64,000 bases of DNA. Origin: an uncultured SAR86 cluster bacterium. GTDB lineage: Bacteria > Pseudomonadota > Gammaproteobacteria > Magnimaribacterales > D2472. Of this stretch, positions 8,283-16,605 are shown piece by piece. The position numbers were made by a program, and so were the translations under genes. The stretch lies in contig CACEDS010000001.1 of the NCBI GenBank assembly GCA_902558395.1, forward strand, positions 198,180 through 262,179, in the 5' to 3' direction. Within the stretch, counting starts at the first letter, position 1; every line of letters begins with the position of its first letter. Below the pieces are notes generated by a model that was not told the DNA's origin, ran no database searches, and saw only the letters and a list, made by a program, of their open reading frames with translations.

Positions 8283-8747
8283 TCACTTTCTAGAGTTTTT
8301 GAGAATTCTTCCTTGATCTCGCTCCCAATCTCTTTTTTTAATATCTTGCCTTTGATCATAAAGTTTTTTACCTTTACCAGTAGCAATATCGCATTTGATG
8401 TGATTTTCTTTCCAATATATTGAAGTAAGAACAACTGTTAATCCTTTTTCTCCCTTTAATTTTTGCAGTTGGGATATTTCTTTTTTGTGTAATAGAAGCT
8501 TTCTTGATCTGGTGGGGTCGGCATCAAAATTCTTAAGTGAAGCTGGTGGATCTATCTTTGTTCCAATTAACCATGCTTCATTATTTTTAAAAGTTACATA
8601 TGAATCTTTAATATCTACTTTTCCATTTCTTAATGATTTGACTTCCCAACCTTCTAAAACTATTCCTGCCTGAAAAGATTCTCCAAGTTTATAGTTTCTT
8701 GTTGCAGTTTTATTCCTTACAATTAATGCAGGCTTATCTTTAGACAT
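8283..8747 (-). CDS. smpB: SsrA-binding protein
   Basis: SmpB binds the tRNA-like part of tmRNA and brings it to stalled ribosomes, its C-terminal tail filling the empty mRNA channel. The 154-residue protein has the OB-like core with NYKLGESFQAGIVLEGWEVKSLRNGKVDIKDSYV (19-52; quoted only to mark the family core, key part LEGWEVKSLR) and ends with the basic tail KKRDWERDQGRILKNSRK. It matches the family in length (E. coli 160). ssrA lies 29 bp downstream on the same strand, so functional partners are adjacent, and a separate -10 box between them suggests independent transcription. Confidence 0.97.
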   Translation of the reverse strand: MSKDKPALIVRNKTATRNYKLGESFQAGIVLEGWEVKSLRNGKVDIKDSYVTFKNNEAWLIGTKIDPPASLKNFDADPTRSRKLLLHKKEISQLQKLKGEKGLTVVLTSIYWKENHIKCDIATGKGKKLYDQRQDIKKRDWERDQGRILKNSRK

Positions 8748-8800
8748 GTCTTTATTATGTCTCTAGATACGTCTAGTGCAAGAAAAACTTATAAATAACA

Positions 8801-9262
8801 TTGAACATTAATACTATTAAATCAACTTATGGCTACCTTGGGTTTACCCCATTTGCCTTATTTTCAATTACTCCATGGATAACAGGTGGCTATATAGGGG
8901 AAACAGCTATTATTTTTCAAATAGCTTATGGCTCAATAATCTTAACTTTTTTAGGTGGTATCTCATGGGGTTGGCGTGACGATCAGCCAGAGCAAAAGAA
9001 AAATCTTTCAATTGGTATTCTTTACAGTCTTATTGCTTGCTTGATGTTGATTTTAATTTATTTAAATATGATTCTATTTGCTTTAGTGATATCAGTAATA
9101 AGTTTCCAATCTTTTTATTACTTTGAAAAATCAACATATGATTTTAAACATAAACATGAAGACTATCAGAAATTCAGAAGAATGCTCTCTTTACTAGTTG
9201 CAATAAGTTTTTTAATATCAACTGCTTACTGGATTAATCCTTATAGCAATCCTCTAAATTAA
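8801..9262 (+). CDS. DUF3429-type small membrane protein
   Basis: This is a 153-residue hydrophobic protein with about five predicted membrane segments (near 13-32, 38-58, 70-87, 90-105 and 128-146). GYLGFTPFALFSITPW at the start and the LTFLGGISWGW motif (residues about 48-58) resemble the DUF3429 family, whose function is unknown to me. The best start is TTG at 8801; there is no nearby in-frame ATG. It begins 53 bp from the divergent smpB start and is followed after 7 bp by an NSS transporter, so the two are likely co-transcribed. Together they separate smpB from ratA, which are usually neighbours. Confidence 0.7.
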   Translation: MNINTIKSTYGYLGFTPFALFSITPWITGGYIGETAIIFQIAYGSIILTFLGGISWGWRDDQPEQKKNLSIGILYSLIACLMLILIYLNMILFALVISVISFQSFYYFEKSTYDFKHKHEDYQKFRRMLSLLVAISFLISTAYWINPYSNPLN

Positions 9263-9269
9263 TAATAAT

Positions 9270-10619
9270 ATGGAAATACAAAAACAACTTAAATCTCATG
9301 GTGCATGGATTGGAAAATGGACCTTTATTTTAGCAGCAACAGGTTCTGCGGTTGGTCTAGGTAATATCTGGGGGTTTCCATATAAAGCAGGTACAAATGG
9401 TGGTGGAGCGTTTGTATTAATTTATTTGGGATGCATATTAATAATAGGGCTGCCAATTATGATAAGTGAGATTATCATTGGAAGAAAAGCAGGCAATAGC
9501 CCAATTAATGCTATGAAAAATGTTGCTTTAGAATCTAAAAAGAGCAGCATGTGGCAAGTTGTCGGTTGGAGTGGCATATTTGCTGGAATTCTGATTTTAT
9601 CTTTTTACAGTGTTATTGCTGGAATATGCTTGAACTACATTTTTATTTCAGCAACTTCAAGTGGAGCTATTAGTTCTCCTGATCAATTTTCAAGTGTCAT
9701 ATCATCACCAGCTAATCTAATTATGTGGCATACGATTTTTATGGTGATGACAGCATTAATAGTATCTGCAGGAATCAAGGATGGTATTGGAAGAATGGTA
9801 AAAATTTTGATGCCTATGCTAGGTTTTTTAATGATATTTATGGTTATTTATTCCATGGTTAATGGAGACTTCACTCAAGCATTATCATTCTTATTTGCCC
9901 CAGATTTTTCCAGCGTTACATCTGATACTTTATTGCAAGCAATGGGGCAGGCATTTTTTAGTTTAAGTCTTGGGATGGGATCAATTATGGCTTATGGCGC
10001 ATATATGCCAAAAGATCAAAAAGTAGTAGGCTCATCATTTACAGTTGCCTCGCTAGATACTTTAATAGCAATGTTGGCTGGCCTAGCAATTTTTCCTATT
10101 ATTTTTGCATTTAATCTTGAGCCCAACAGTGGTCCGGGGTTGGTTTTTGTTTCAATGCTTTCTGCTTTTAATCAGATGCAGTTTGGTCAATTTATTGGTC
10201 CATTGTTCTTCATTCTATTATCGGTTGCTGCTCTAAGCTCTTCAATTTCTTTACTTGAACCTGGAGTAGCGTATCTTTCAGAAGAAGGAATTTTATCCAG
10301 AAAACGATCAGCTGAAATAATTTCGTTTTTTATATGGGTGCTTGGAATTGGATCAGCTTTAAGTTTCAACGCCTGGTCAGACGTAGATATTATCTCAGGA
10401 AAAAACTTTTTAGATTCTATGGACTTCATTGCTAATCAAATCTTGCTTCCCCTTGGAGGTATGTTGATTGCTATATTTGTTGGCTGGTTCATGAAAGAGT
10501 CCCTAATCAAGGAAGAAATAGGCAACACCAATACCACACTATATTTAATGTGGAGATTCTTTGTTAAGTTTGTCGCACCTTTGTGCGTTGGATATATTTT
10601 TTACAGACAGTTTTTTTAA
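9270..10619 (+). CDS. sodium-dependent transporter of the NSS/SNF family
   Basis: This is a LeuT-fold Na+-coupled symporter for amino acids or related small molecules. The 449-residue protein has about 11 hydrophobic segments. The first carries the family signature FILAATGSAVGLGNIWGFPY with GTNGGGAFVLIYLGCI following, the unwound TM1 and Na+-site region. Eleven-helix bacterial NSS members of this length are common (TnaT, MhsT-like). Substrate cannot be assigned. It sits between a DUF3429 gene (7 bp upstream) and ratA (3-6 bp downstream), so all may be one transcript. Confidence 0.9.
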   Translation: MEIQKQLKSHGAWIGKWTFILAATGSAVGLGNIWGFPYKAGTNGGGAFVLIYLGCILIIGLPIMISEIIIGRKAGNSPINAMKNVALESKKSSMWQVVGWSGIFAGILILSFYSVIAGICLNYIFISATSSGAISSPDQFSSVISSPANLIMWHTIFMVMTALIVSAGIKDGIGRMVKILMPMLGFLMIFMVIYSMVNGDFTQALSFLFAPDFSSVTSDTLLQAMGQAFFSLSLGMGSIMAYGAYMPKDQKVVGSSFTVASLDTLIAMLAGLAIFPIIFAFNLEPNSGPGLVFVSMLSAFNQMQFGQFIGPLFFILLSVAALSSSISLLEPGVAYLSEEGILSRKRSAEIISFFIWVLGIGSALSFNAWSDVDIISGKNFLDSMDFIANQILLPLGGMLIAIFVGWFMKESLIKEEIGNTNTTLYLMWRFFVKFVAPLCVGYIFYRQFF

Positions 10620-10625
10620 TCTTTG

Positions 10626-11045
10626 ATGACAAGAAAAATTAGTTTTCAAAAAGTTTTGAACGTTGACTCAAGAAAGGCTTTGGAAGTTATTACAAACTTT
10701 AATGATTACTCTAATTTTATACCTGGATGTACAAGGGCAACTTTAATTTCAAGAGAACTTCCGATTGAGATTGGCAGGCTTGAGTTCAATGTGTTGGGCA
10801 AAGATTATTATATTGAATCTGAAAATACACTAGATGATAGTTCTATCACTATCAAACAACTTAAAGGTCCTTTTGAAAAATTTGAGGGCAGGTGGTCAGT
10901 TGCTTATATAGATAAAAATTCATGTCAAATAGATTTTGATGCAACTTATGAATTACCTTTTTTATTAAATGCAATAACTCCAGAGTATTTAGCAAACAAC
11001 TTTTCTAAGAATATTATTGATTCATTTATTGAAAGAGTTTCATGA
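10626..11045 (+). CDS. ratA: RatA / COQ10-type START-domain protein
   Basis: RatA-family proteins are small polyketide-cyclase/START-fold proteins. In E. coli RatA was reported to bind 50S subunits and block subunit joining, and eukaryotic COQ10 binds ubiquinone. The 139-residue product contains ITNFNDYSNFIPGCTRATLI and the ATYELPFLLNAITPEYL region typical of the family. A TTG one codon upstream (10623) is possible, but the ATG at 10626 is preferred. The stop overlaps the rnfH ATG (ATGA, 11042-11045), reproducing the ratA-rnfH (ratAB) pair found near smpB in gammaproteobacteria. Despite the name I see no toxin-antitoxin partner logic here. Confidence 0.9.
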   Translation: MTRKISFQKVLNVDSRKALEVITNFNDYSNFIPGCTRATLISRELPIEIGRLEFNVLGKDYYIESENTLDDSSITIKQLKGPFEKFEGRWSVAYIDKNSCQIDFDATYELPFLLNAITPEYLANNFSKNIIDSFIERVS

Positions 11046-11320
11046 AAGTATTTTTTACCTATCAAGGAATAGATGAAAAACATTTTTATGAATTCGATGT
11101 TTCGTCAAGTCTTACTGTAGCTGAGTTAATAAAATATGATGAGATAAATCAAATTATTTCAAACCTAGACCATGAAGTAGTAATCGCTGTAAACAGTGAA
11201 TTGCTTGATGGTAATTTTAAACCTCTTCCAAATAAATACAGACTTAAAGAAGGAGAAAGGGTTGAGCTACTTCGGACTCTTCATCAAGACCCAAAAGAAA
11301 GAAGGCTTAAAAAAGTTTAG
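11042..11320 (+). CDS. rnfH: RnfH-family ubiquitin-like protein (RatB)
   Basis: This small beta-grasp protein (92 residues) accompanies ratA in many gammaproteobacteria; its biochemical role is not settled. Recognisable features are VFFTYQGIDEKHFYEFDVSSS and TVAELIKYDEI at the N-terminus, and the basic C-terminal PLPNKYRLKEGERVELLRTL plus DPKERRLKKV, which match RnfH. It starts inside the ratA stop (ATGA). At the other end its TAG interlocks with the stop of convergent bamE (shared TTAG, 11317-11320). Confidence 0.88.
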   Translation: MKVFFTYQGIDEKHFYEFDVSSSLTVAELIKYDEINQIISNLDHEVVIAVNSELLDGNFKPLPNKYRLKEGERVELLRTLHQDPKERRLKKV

Positions 11321-11655
11321 TTTTTCTCGGGTGTTGATTTTTCAACTATCCAGCTTTCCACTAGGCCATTTTCATTAAAATAAATAGTAAGCTTATTTTC
11401 AGTTATTACTTTTTCACCAACTGTTACAGAATTAAAATAATCCCATCTTGAATTTCTAAAAGGATCTTGGATCAAAGCTGTGCCAAAAATATATTGAACT
11501 TGCTCTTTTGTTAAACCTTCTTCTAATTTTTCAAGATCCTGATCCTCATAAATGTTTCCCTGCAAGACAGGAACCTTATATGGACTAAGAGAAGAGCAGG
11601 AGCTTGTAGATATTATAAAAATTGTTATAAAGAAAGTTGTAGTAAGTTGTTTCAT
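11317..11655 (-). CDS. bamE: outer membrane assembly lipoprotein BamE (SmpA/OmlA)
   Basis: BamE is the small lipoprotein of the BAM complex that stabilises BamA-BamD. The 112-residue product has a lipoprotein signal with lipobox ISTSSC and lipidated Cys20. The mature part carries YKVPVLQGNIYED, LEEGLTKEQVQYIFGTALIQDPF and RWDYFN, which are diagnostic of SmpA/OmlA. It is divergent from fur, as in pseudomonads, and its stop codon interlocks with that of rnfH. Its partner BamA is encoded at 23623-26040. A TATAAT box ends 11 bases before the ATG, so the leader would be only about five bases. Confidence 0.94.
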   Translation of the reverse strand: MKQLTTTFFITIFIISTSSCSSLSPYKVPVLQGNIYEDQDLEKLEEGLTKEQVQYIFGTALIQDPFRNSRWDYFNSVTVGEKVITENKLTIYFNENGLVESWIVEKSTPEKN

Positions 11656-11674
11656 AATTAATTTTGATTATACT
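11647..11674 (+). promoter_or_regulatory. candidate fur promoter
   Basis: TTGTTT (11647-11652) and TATACT (11669-11674) are 16 bases apart. The predicted start near 11681 gives a leader of about 60 bases. The -35 hexamer lies across the bamE start codon. I see no obvious 19-bp Fur box in the gap, so autoregulation is not evident. Confidence 0.4.
11667..11672 (-). promoter_or_regulatory. probable -10 box of bamE
   Basis: A perfect TATAAT on the minus strand overlaps the plus-strand TATACT of the fur promoter. Transcription would begin about five bases before the bamE ATG. No clear -35 is visible. The physical overlap means bamE and fur polymerases would compete. Confidence 0.4.
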
Positions 11675-11742
11675 TTGTAATAACTTTAAAGTCTGTTTAC
11701 ATAAATGAATATGACAATAAAATTTTAAAAAAATTGCAAAGC

Positions 11743-12162
11743 ATGTCTAATCAAAATGAAGAATTAAAAAAAGCTGGTTTAAAGGCTACGCTGCCAAGAA
11801 TAAAAATCATGGAAGTTCTTGCATCAACAGCTATTCAAGAAGAAGCACATTTTAGTGCCGAAGATATATATAAAGAGCTAATTTCTAAAGATGAAGATAT
11901 AGGTTTAGCAACCATTTATAGAGTCCTTACACAGTTTGAGGCTGCAGGAATGGTAACAAAGCATCATTTTGAAAATAGCAAAGCAGTATACGAAATTAAT
12001 TCTGATGAACACCATGATCACATGGTTGATGTTGATACCGGCAAAGTTATGGAATTTCATGATGAAGAATTAGAAAAACTTCAACATGAAATAGCAAACA
12101 AAAAAGGCTATGAGTTAGTCGATCACAGCATGGTGCTCCACGTTAGAAAAATAGAATCTTAA
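11743..12162 (+). CDS. fur: ferric uptake regulator, cysteine-free
   Basis: Fur is an Fe(II)-dependent dimeric repressor of iron uptake. The 139-residue product has an N-terminal winged helix (LKKAGLKATLPRIKIMEVL, then IGLATIYRVLTQFEAAGMV as the recognition region) and a C-terminal metal-binding half with HHFENSKAVYEI and HHDHMVDVDTGKVMEF. The E. coli structural zinc CxxC is replaced by VDVD and the protein has no cysteine at all; a Pseudomonas-like HHDHMVDV pattern is retained. A TTG three codons upstream (11734) is possible, but ATG at 11743 matches the family. It lies between bamE and grpE; recN, often found here, is absent. Confidence 0.93.
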   Translation: MSNQNEELKKAGLKATLPRIKIMEVLASTAIQEEAHFSAEDIYKELISKDEDIGLATIYRVLTQFEAAGMVTKHHFENSKAVYEINSDEHHDHMVDVDTGKVMEFHDEELEKLQHEIANKKGYELVDHSMVLHVRKIES

Positions 12163-12175
12163 ATCAAGCTCAGCT

Positions 12176-12203
12176 CTTGAACTGAAAATTTAAATCCCAA
12201 TAT
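12176..12203 (+). promoter_or_regulatory. sigma-32 type heat-shock promoter for grpE-dnaK-dnaJ
   Basis: CTTGAAC (12176-12182) and CCCAATAT (12196-12203) are separated by 13 bases. The E. coli sigma-32 consensus is CTTGAAA, 11-16 bases, then CCCCATNT, so each element has a single mismatch. A start near 12210 gives a short leader with AGGA before the grpE ATG at 12226. Position in front of the chaperone operon makes the call strong. Confidence 0.8.
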
Positions 12204-12225
12204 ATGTTTCAAATAGGATTTAAAT

Positions 12226-12780
12226 ATGCCAAAAGAAAAAAAAGTTAAAAAAAATGATATTGAAAATGATGCATTAAATTCTGAGGAATCTGCAGTTGAA
12301 ACTGATGAGGTAACTAAGGATGATCTAGGTTCTCCAACTTATGAAGAGCTTGTAGATATTAACGAAGAGTTAGAAAAATCAGTCTTAAGGGCTAATGCTG
12401 ACTTAGATAATGCATTAAAAAGAACTGTTAATGAAGTAGAAAAAGCTCATAAATATGGTGTTGAAAAGCTTCTTGTTGAGCTATTACCAGTGATTGATAA
12501 TCTAGAACACGCTCTAAACAACCTATCTGAAAACGCTACCAAAGAAGACAAAGAAGGCATTGAATTAACTTTAAAGTCTTTTGAGTCTGCCCTTGATAAA
12601 TTTGGAATGATACCCATTTACCCTGTTAATGAGGAATTTAATCCAGAAAAGCATGAGGCTGTAACCATGGAGCAAGATAAAGATAAAGAAAATGGTTCTA
12701 TTGGAAATGTATTTCAAAGAGGTTGGGAACTACATTCAAGGATAGTAAGGCCAGCTAGAGTTACAGTAATTAAAAATTAG
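12226..12780 (+). CDS. grpE: nucleotide exchange factor GrpE
   Basis: GrpE releases ADP from DnaK. The 184-residue product has a disordered acidic N-terminus (about 1-45), a long coiled-coil dimerisation helix (about 45-115, [20 protein letters not shown]) and the C-terminal beta domain with [13 protein letters not shown] and [20 protein letters not shown], the conserved family ending. The usual F-x-N-F-R-K-R segment is changed here to LDNALKRTV. It is first in grpE-dnaK-dnaJ-dapB behind a sigma-32-like promoter and has 11 bp to dnaK. Confidence 0.96.
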   Translation: MPKEKKVKKNDIENDALNSEESAVETDEVTKDDLGSPTYEELVDINEELEKSVLRANADLDNALKRTVNEVEKAHKYGVEKLLVELLPVIDNLEHALNNLSENATKEDKEGIELTLKSFESALDKFGMIPIYPVNEEFNPEKHEAVTMEQDKDKENGSIGNVFQRGWELHSRIVRPARVTVIKN

Positions 12781-12791
12781 AGGAAAATATT

Positions 12792-14702
12792 ATGTCAAAA
12801 ATAATAGGAATTGATCTAGGTACCACAAATAGTTGTGTTGCCGTCATCGAAGGACAACAACAAAAAGTTATCGAAAATGCTGAAGGTGGAAGAACTACAC
12901 CATCAGTAATTGCTTATACAGACAATGATGAAGTTTTAGTTGGTTTACCAGCAAAAAGACAAGCGGTTACAAATCCGGAAAATACCTTATATGCCATTAA
13001 AAGACTTATTGGTAGAACTTTTGATGATGAAGTCGTAAGTAAAGATGCTGATATGGTTCCCTATAAAATTATTAAAGCAGATAATGGTGATGCTTGGGTA
13101 GAAGCATCTGATAAAAAATTAGCTCCACCTCAAGTAGCTGCTGAAGTTTTAAAGAAAATGAAAAAAACTGCAGAGGACTACCTTGGACATGAGGTCAAAG
13201 AGGCTGTTATTACTGTACCTGCATATTTTAATGATTCACAAAGACAAGCAACTAAAGACGCAGGAAAGATTGCCGGCCTGGATGTGAAAAGAATAATAAA
13301 TGAACCAACTGCCGCTGCACTTGCGTATGGCCTTGATAAGCACAAAGGTGATTCAACAGTTGCTGTTTATGATCTTGGTGGCGGTACATTTGATATCTCA
13401 ATCATAGAAATATCTGATGTTGATGGCGAACACCAGTTTGAAGTTTTATCAACTAATGGAGATACATTCTTAGGTGGTGAAGATTTTGACTTAAGATTGA
13501 TTGATTATTTTGTAGAACAATTCAAGAATGAATCAGGCTTTGACTTGAAAAGCGATCCTCTTGCTTTGCAAAGACTCAAAGAGGCTGCTGAAAAAGCTAA
13601 AATTGAGTTATCTTCTTCAGAACAAACAGAGGTTAATCTTCCATATATAACTGCTGACAGCTCAGGACCAAAACATTTTGTTCATAAAATTACTAGAGCA
13701 AAATTAGAATCATTGGTTGAGGATTTAGTTGATAAAAGTTTAGAGCCATTAAAACTTGCACTTAAAGATGCAAAGATTTCTAAAGATGAGATATCTGAAA
13801 TTCTTCTTGTTGGTGGACAGACAAGAATGCCACTAGTACAAAAGAAGGTTTCTGAGTTTTTTGGTAAAGATCCAAGAAAAGATCTCAATCCAGATGAAGC
13901 TGTAGCCGTCGGTGCTGCAATACAGGGTTCTGTTCTCTCAGGAGACACTACTGATGTTCTATTATTAGATGTTACGCCTTTAACTCTCGGGATAGAAACA
14001 CTGGGTGGCGTTGCAACACCGCTTATTGAGAAGAATACTACTATTCCAACTCAAAAATCACAGGTATTCTCAACTGCTGAGGATAATCAGACTGCCGTTA
14101 CTGTTCATGTTATCCAAGGTGAAAGAACTCAGGCAGCCCAAAATAAGTCACTAGGGCAGTTCAATCTTACAGATATTCCTCCTGCAACAAGAGGTGTTCC
14201 ACAAATTGAGGTATCGTTTGATCTAGATGCTAATGGTATTTTAAATGTATCAGCAAAAGATAAGAATACTGGAAAAGAGCAATCAATTGTTATTAAGGCA
14301 TCAAGTGGACTTTCAGATGAAGATATTGAAAAGATGGTTAAAGATGCAGAAGCTAACGCAGAGGATGATAAAAAATTCGAAGAGCTAGTAAAAACAAAAA
14401 ATAATGCTGATATGCTAGTGCATGCTACTAGAAAAACTATTGAAGAGTCAGGTGACAAGTTAACTGATGATGAAAAATCACAAGTAGAAGATGCTGTTGT
14501 AGAGTTGGAGAAAGCTATAACTTCAGAAAATATTGAGTCTATTGAAGCTGCAACTAAGGGTGTAAATGATGTTCTGACACCCTTGACGCAAAAACTATAT
14601 ACACCAGAAGGAGAAGCTCAACCTCAAGACGAGAGTTCTGCTGAAAACTCTGATAATACAGTTGATGCTGAATTTGAAGAAGTAAAAGAAGAAGATAAAT
14701 AA
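12792..14702 (+). CDS. dnaK: molecular chaperone DnaK (Hsp70)
   Basis: Hsp70 is an ATP-driven chaperone working with DnaJ and GrpE in the cytoplasm. The 636-residue protein has the actin-like ATPase (1-385: [41 protein letters not shown]), the interdomain linker [19 protein letters not shown] near 390, the substrate-binding beta sandwich and the helical lid. It ends in a Pro/Gln/Glu-rich tail with terminal EEVKEEDK, similar to the bacterial EEVKD-type ending. The start is supported by GAGGAAA just upstream. It sits 11 bp after grpE and 7 bp before dnaJ. Confidence 0.98.
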   Translation: MSKIIGIDLGTTNSCVAVIEGQQQKVIENAEGGRTTPSVIAYTDNDEVLVGLPAKRQAVTNPENTLYAIKRLIGRTFDDEVVSKDADMVPYKIIKADNGDAWVEASDKKLAPPQVAAEVLKKMKKTAEDYLGHEVKEAVITVPAYFNDSQRQATKDAGKIAGLDVKRIINEPTAAALAYGLDKHKGDSTVAVYDLGGGTFDISIIEISDVDGEHQFEVLSTNGDTFLGGEDFDLRLIDYFVEQFKNESGFDLKSDPLALQRLKEAAEKAKIELSSSEQTEVNLPYITADSSGPKHFVHKITRAKLESLVEDLVDKSLEPLKLALKDAKISKDEISEILLVGGQTRMPLVQKKVSEFFGKDPRKDLNPDEAVAVGAAIQGSVLSGDTTDVLLLDVTPLTLGIETLGGVATPLIEKNTTIPTQKSQVFSTAEDNQTAVTVHVIQGERTQAAQNKSLGQFNLTDIPPATRGVPQIEVSFDLDANGILNVSAKDKNTGKEQSIVIKASSGLSDEDIEKMVKDAEANAEDDKKFEELVKTKNNADMLVHATRKTIEESGDKLTDDEKSQVEDAVVELEKAITSENIESIEAATKGVNDVLTPLTQKLYTPEGEAQPQDESSAENSDNTVDAEFEEVKEEDK

Positions 14703-14709
14703 ATCAAAA

Positions 14710-15813
14710 ATGTCTAAGAGAGACTATTATGAAACTTTAGAAGTCTCTCGAGACGCTTCTGCCGCTGAGTTAAAAAAAGCCTTCAAAAAGAAGGCAATGA
14801 AGTTTCATCCAGATAGAAACCCAGATAATCCTGAAGCTGCTGAAAAATTTAAAGAAGCTGCAGAGGCGTATGATGTTTTATCAGATCCTCAAAAAAAATC
14901 AGCTTATGATCAGTTTGGCCATCAAGGAGTGCAGGGCATGGGTGGCGGAGGCCCTAATTTTAACGATATAAATATCAATGATATTTTTGGTGACATATTT
15001 GGAGATGTTTTTGGAACCAGATCATCATCAAGAAGGCAAAGAAGAGGATCTGATCTTCAATACAATTTAGATCTCTCCCTTAAAGAAGCGGTTCTTGGTA
15101 CCCAAAAGAAAATTAAGATACCATCTCATAAAGAGTGTCATGATTGCAATGGAAGTGGTGCTGCAAAAGGAACAAGTCCTGTAACTTGTTCAAATTGTAA
15201 TGGATCAGGCCAAGTTAGAATACAACAGGGATTTTTTTCAGTTCAACAAACATGCTCAGCTTGCTCTGGTACAGGTCAAGTAATTAAAGATAAGTGCAGA
15301 ACTTGTGACGGCATGGGTGCCATCAAAGAGAATAAAACTTTATCAGTTAACATTCCAGCAGGGGTTGATAATGGGGATAAAGTTAGACTAAGTGGTGAGG
15401 GTGAATGGCAAAAAGGTGGTCAATCAGGAGACCTATACGTTGCAATAAGAGTTTTAGAAAACCCCTTATTTGAAAGAGATGGTAAAGATTTATATATTGA
15501 ATCTCCAATCCCGTTTGAAGTGTCAATTTTAGGCGGATCAATACAAATACCTACTTTAGAGGGCTCAATTTCATTAAAAATTCCAGCACAAACACAAACA
15601 GGAAAGGTATTTAGAATAAGAGGGAAAGGTGCCACGGTAGTAAGAAATAGCAGACGAGGTGACATTCTTTGCAGAGTTGTAGTTGAAACTCCATCAAATT
15701 TAGACAGAAAACAACTAAAACTTCTGAAATCATTTACCGATTCATTATCTGAATCAAAGAACTTTCCTGGAACAGATGCATTTAATCAAGCCTGTAATGA
15801 AATCAAGGATTAG
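14710..15813 (+). CDS. dnaJ: co-chaperone DnaJ (Hsp40)
   Basis: DnaJ delivers substrates to DnaK and stimulates its ATPase. The 367-residue class A protein has the J domain with HPD at 33-35, a Gly/Phe-rich segment (about 75-110), four CxxCxGxG zinc repeats ([32 protein letters not shown]) and the C-terminal beta domains. All parts are intact. It follows dnaK by 7 bp and precedes dapB by 3 bp, so dapB is probably expressed partly from the heat-shock operon. Confidence 0.98.
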   Translation: MSKRDYYETLEVSRDASAAELKKAFKKKAMKFHPDRNPDNPEAAEKFKEAAEAYDVLSDPQKKSAYDQFGHQGVQGMGGGGPNFNDININDIFGDIFGDVFGTRSSSRRQRRGSDLQYNLDLSLKEAVLGTQKKIKIPSHKECHDCNGSGAAKGTSPVTCSNCNGSGQVRIQQGFFSVQQTCSACSGTGQVIKDKCRTCDGMGAIKENKTLSVNIPAGVDNGDKVRLSGEGEWQKGGQSGDLYVAIRVLENPLFERDGKDLYIESPIPFEVSILGGSIQIPTLEGSISLKIPAQTQTGKVFRIRGKGATVVRNSRRGDILCRVVVETPSNLDRKQLKLLKSFTDSLSESKNFPGTDAFNQACNEIKD

Positions 15814-15816
15814 TTA

Positions 15817-16467
15817 ATGAAAACTATTTTTATTAATGGTTTGTCTGGAAAGATGGGTAAAACTATAAACAATTTAATTCTAGATGATGAAGATTTTGAA
15901 ATTGTAAAAACAATTAGTGATTCAGATGTAGTAATTGATTTTTCAAGACCTGAATCAACAATATTTCTTGTTCAAGAAGCTAAGGAGTATAAAAAGCCAT
16001 TAATTATAGGTACAACAGGTTTTACAGATATTGAACTCAAACAAATAGAAGAAGCTTCAAATGAAATTCCAATCATGCTCTCCTTTAATATGAGTAAAGG
16101 CATCTTTTATTTAAAAAAAAACATTAAACAATTTTTAAAAGACAACTCAGATTCTATGAAATGCTTAATTTCTGAAACACATCACACCCAAAAAGTTGAT
16201 GCACCATCTGGAACTGCTATCGAGCTAAAAAAGTTTATTGAGTTAAACAATAATGAAAAATATATATCTTCAATTGAAATAGAATCTAAAAGAATATTAG
16301 ATGTTTTTGGAATCCATGAAGTTACCTTCTTTAACGATAATAATCATATAAGTTTTAAGCACGAAGCTTTATCAAGAAAAATATTTGCGGACGGTGCTAT
16401 ATCAATTGCAAAATCAATGATTGGTATTCCCCCAGGAATGTACACAACTCAAGATTTTTTTAGGTAG
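15817..16467 (+). CDS. dapB: 4-hydroxy-tetrahydrodipicolinate reductase, compact form
   Basis: DapB makes tetrahydrodipicolinate with NAD(P)H in the lysine/diaminopimelate pathway. The Rossmann entry is GLSGKMG (8-14), then DVVIDFSRPEST (37-48), IIGTTGF (63-69) and the catalytic signature ETHHTQKVDAPSGTA with His122, His123 and Lys126. The protein has only 216 residues against 273 in E. coli. The deletions fall between the first strand-helix unit and DFSRPE and in the segment before HEALSRKIFADGA, not in catalytic residues. Reading frame and neighbours are undisturbed, so this is a reduced enzyme rather than a pseudogene. In relatives carA follows here; in this window rpsB does. Confidence 0.93.
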   Translation: MKTIFINGLSGKMGKTINNLILDDEDFEIVKTISDSDVVIDFSRPESTIFLVQEAKEYKKPLIIGTTGFTDIELKQIEEASNEIPIMLSFNMSKGIFYLKKNIKQFLKDNSDSMKCLISETHHTQKVDAPSGTAIELKKFIELNNNEKYISSIEIESKRILDVFGIHEVTFFNDNNHISFKHEALSRKIFADGAISIAKSMIGIPPGMYTTQDFFR

Positions 16468-16542
16468 AAATTACTTTAAATTTGTCTACTTTGCCTATAG
16501 AATACAACAACTTTTTAACACGAAAATCCTAGTTATTTAAAG

Positions 16543-16598
16543 TTGGGGTGCTCAATACAGAGTCAGCTTTATAGGGATTGGAGAATAACCCCAAGGAG
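16543..16598 (+). promoter_or_regulatory. rpsB leader hairpin, probable S2 autoregulatory element
   Basis: TTGGGGT (16543-16549) is perfectly complementary to ACCCCAA (16588-16594), with 38 bases between them that could fold further. The right arm touches the Shine-Dalgarno (AAGGAG, 16593-16598), so the closed stem would block initiation at the TTG at 16606. Gammaproteobacterial rpsB leaders are known to carry structured S2-binding elements, and this is the right place and arrangement. The pairing is seen; S2 control is inferred. Confidence 0.55.
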
Positions 16599-16605
16599 AA
16601 TTAAA

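Noticed and set aside
10626-11320. RatA-RnfH as a toxin-antitoxin module
   Set aside because: The pair is a conserved housekeeping neighbour of smpB/bamE, and RnfH has no antitoxin features; the RatA name alone is not evidence.
12165-12181. TCAAG-N7-CTTGA repeat after fur as a terminator
   Set aside because: Only five-base arms, no U-run, and it overlaps the grpE heat-shock promoter.
16543-16605. Longer S2 reading frame starting in the leader
   Set aside because: It would translate the leader hairpin; the TTG at 16606 has a strong ribosome site and aligns with the S2 family start.
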